Origin: Aquirufa ecclesiirivi
GTDB lineage: Bacteria > Bacteroidota > Bacteroidia > Cytophagales > Spirosomataceae
DNA: 64,000 bases
Direction of reading: 5' to 3'
Assembly: GCF_011250515.1 (NCBI RefSeq)
Contig: NZ_JAANOP010000002.1
Coordinates: forward strand, 62,001 to 126,000
The translations under genes were made by a program, and so were the position numbers. Below are positions 63,838-64,000 of this stretch, one piece after another. Under the pieces are notes generated by a model, which worked only from the letters and a program-made list of their open reading frames with translations, was not told the origin of the DNA and did not search any database. The stretch's first letter is position 1. Each line of letters starts with the position of its first letter.

Positions 63838-64000
<163 letters not shown>

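Overview
This window looks like chromosomal DNA of a free-living aerobic member of the Bacteroidota, most likely order Cytophagales; a freshwater Spirosomaceae-type genus is my guess, not a demonstrated assignment. The reasons are the low G+C, the AT-rich gaps, at least a dozen promoters with the Bacteroidota -7 element TAnnTTTG, and family content typical of the phylum: type III glutamine synthetase, DUF5686 outer-membrane proteins, DUF2452, LuxC-type acyl-CoA reductase beside a ferredoxin, short MenE, and maltose phosphorylase. There are no rRNA or tRNA genes, insertion sequences, prophage or CRISPR. Two gene fragments run off the ends: the C-terminal part of a GSIII at the left, and most of an SDR dehydrogenase at the right.

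Layout. 1-6.8 kb is a nitrogen-assimilation block: GSIII (-) and a eukaryotic-type GSII (+) are divergent, then come mtaB and a porin-ammonium transporter operon (-). 7.1-21 kb holds ferredoxin/LuxC, a PAP2 phosphatase, trpS, DUF2461, dnaE, trxA, an aminotransferase, a DUF5686 protein and a membrane pyrophosphatase. 21-31 kb holds rplY-prs, aconitase, a second DUF5686 protein, topA and folD. 31.3-42.7 kb has two divergent operons fired from one 77-bp gap: leftward DUF2452-menB-EVE-hypothetical-methyltransferase, and rightward menE-hypothetical-ALDH-metallopeptidase/beta-barrel-TPR lipoprotein. 42.8-46.1 kb is thrS-infC-rpmI-rplT. 46.2-51.5 kb has a cysteine desulfurase overlapping xdhC, dnaK, and a desaturase closely resembling animal dihydroceramide delta-4 desaturase. 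51.6-56.5 kb is a maltose/maltodextrin unit (GH65, beta-phosphoglucomutase, GH13). The GH13 gene is translationally coupled to a DUF1460 amidase, a PatB-type lyase, a small membrane protein and a sugar-acid dehydratase (to 60.8 kb). 60.8-64 kb has an SDR, then a leftward SDR-PLP enzyme-M19 dipeptidase operon.

Working together: the ammonium genes feed the two glutamine synthetases; menB and menE give two menaquinone steps; the NifS/XdhC pair fits sulfuration of molybdenum cofactor for a xanthine-dehydrogenase-type enzyme encoded elsewhere; GH13, GH65 and PgmB would convert maltodextrin to glucose plus glucose 6-phosphate. The most notable items are the DES1-like desaturase, two heptanucleotide-repeat hairpin elements lying between convergent genes, a HExxH metallopeptidase fused to a predicted propeller and outer-membrane barrel, and a membrane pyrophosphatase whose gate glutamate is missing from its usual helix positions.
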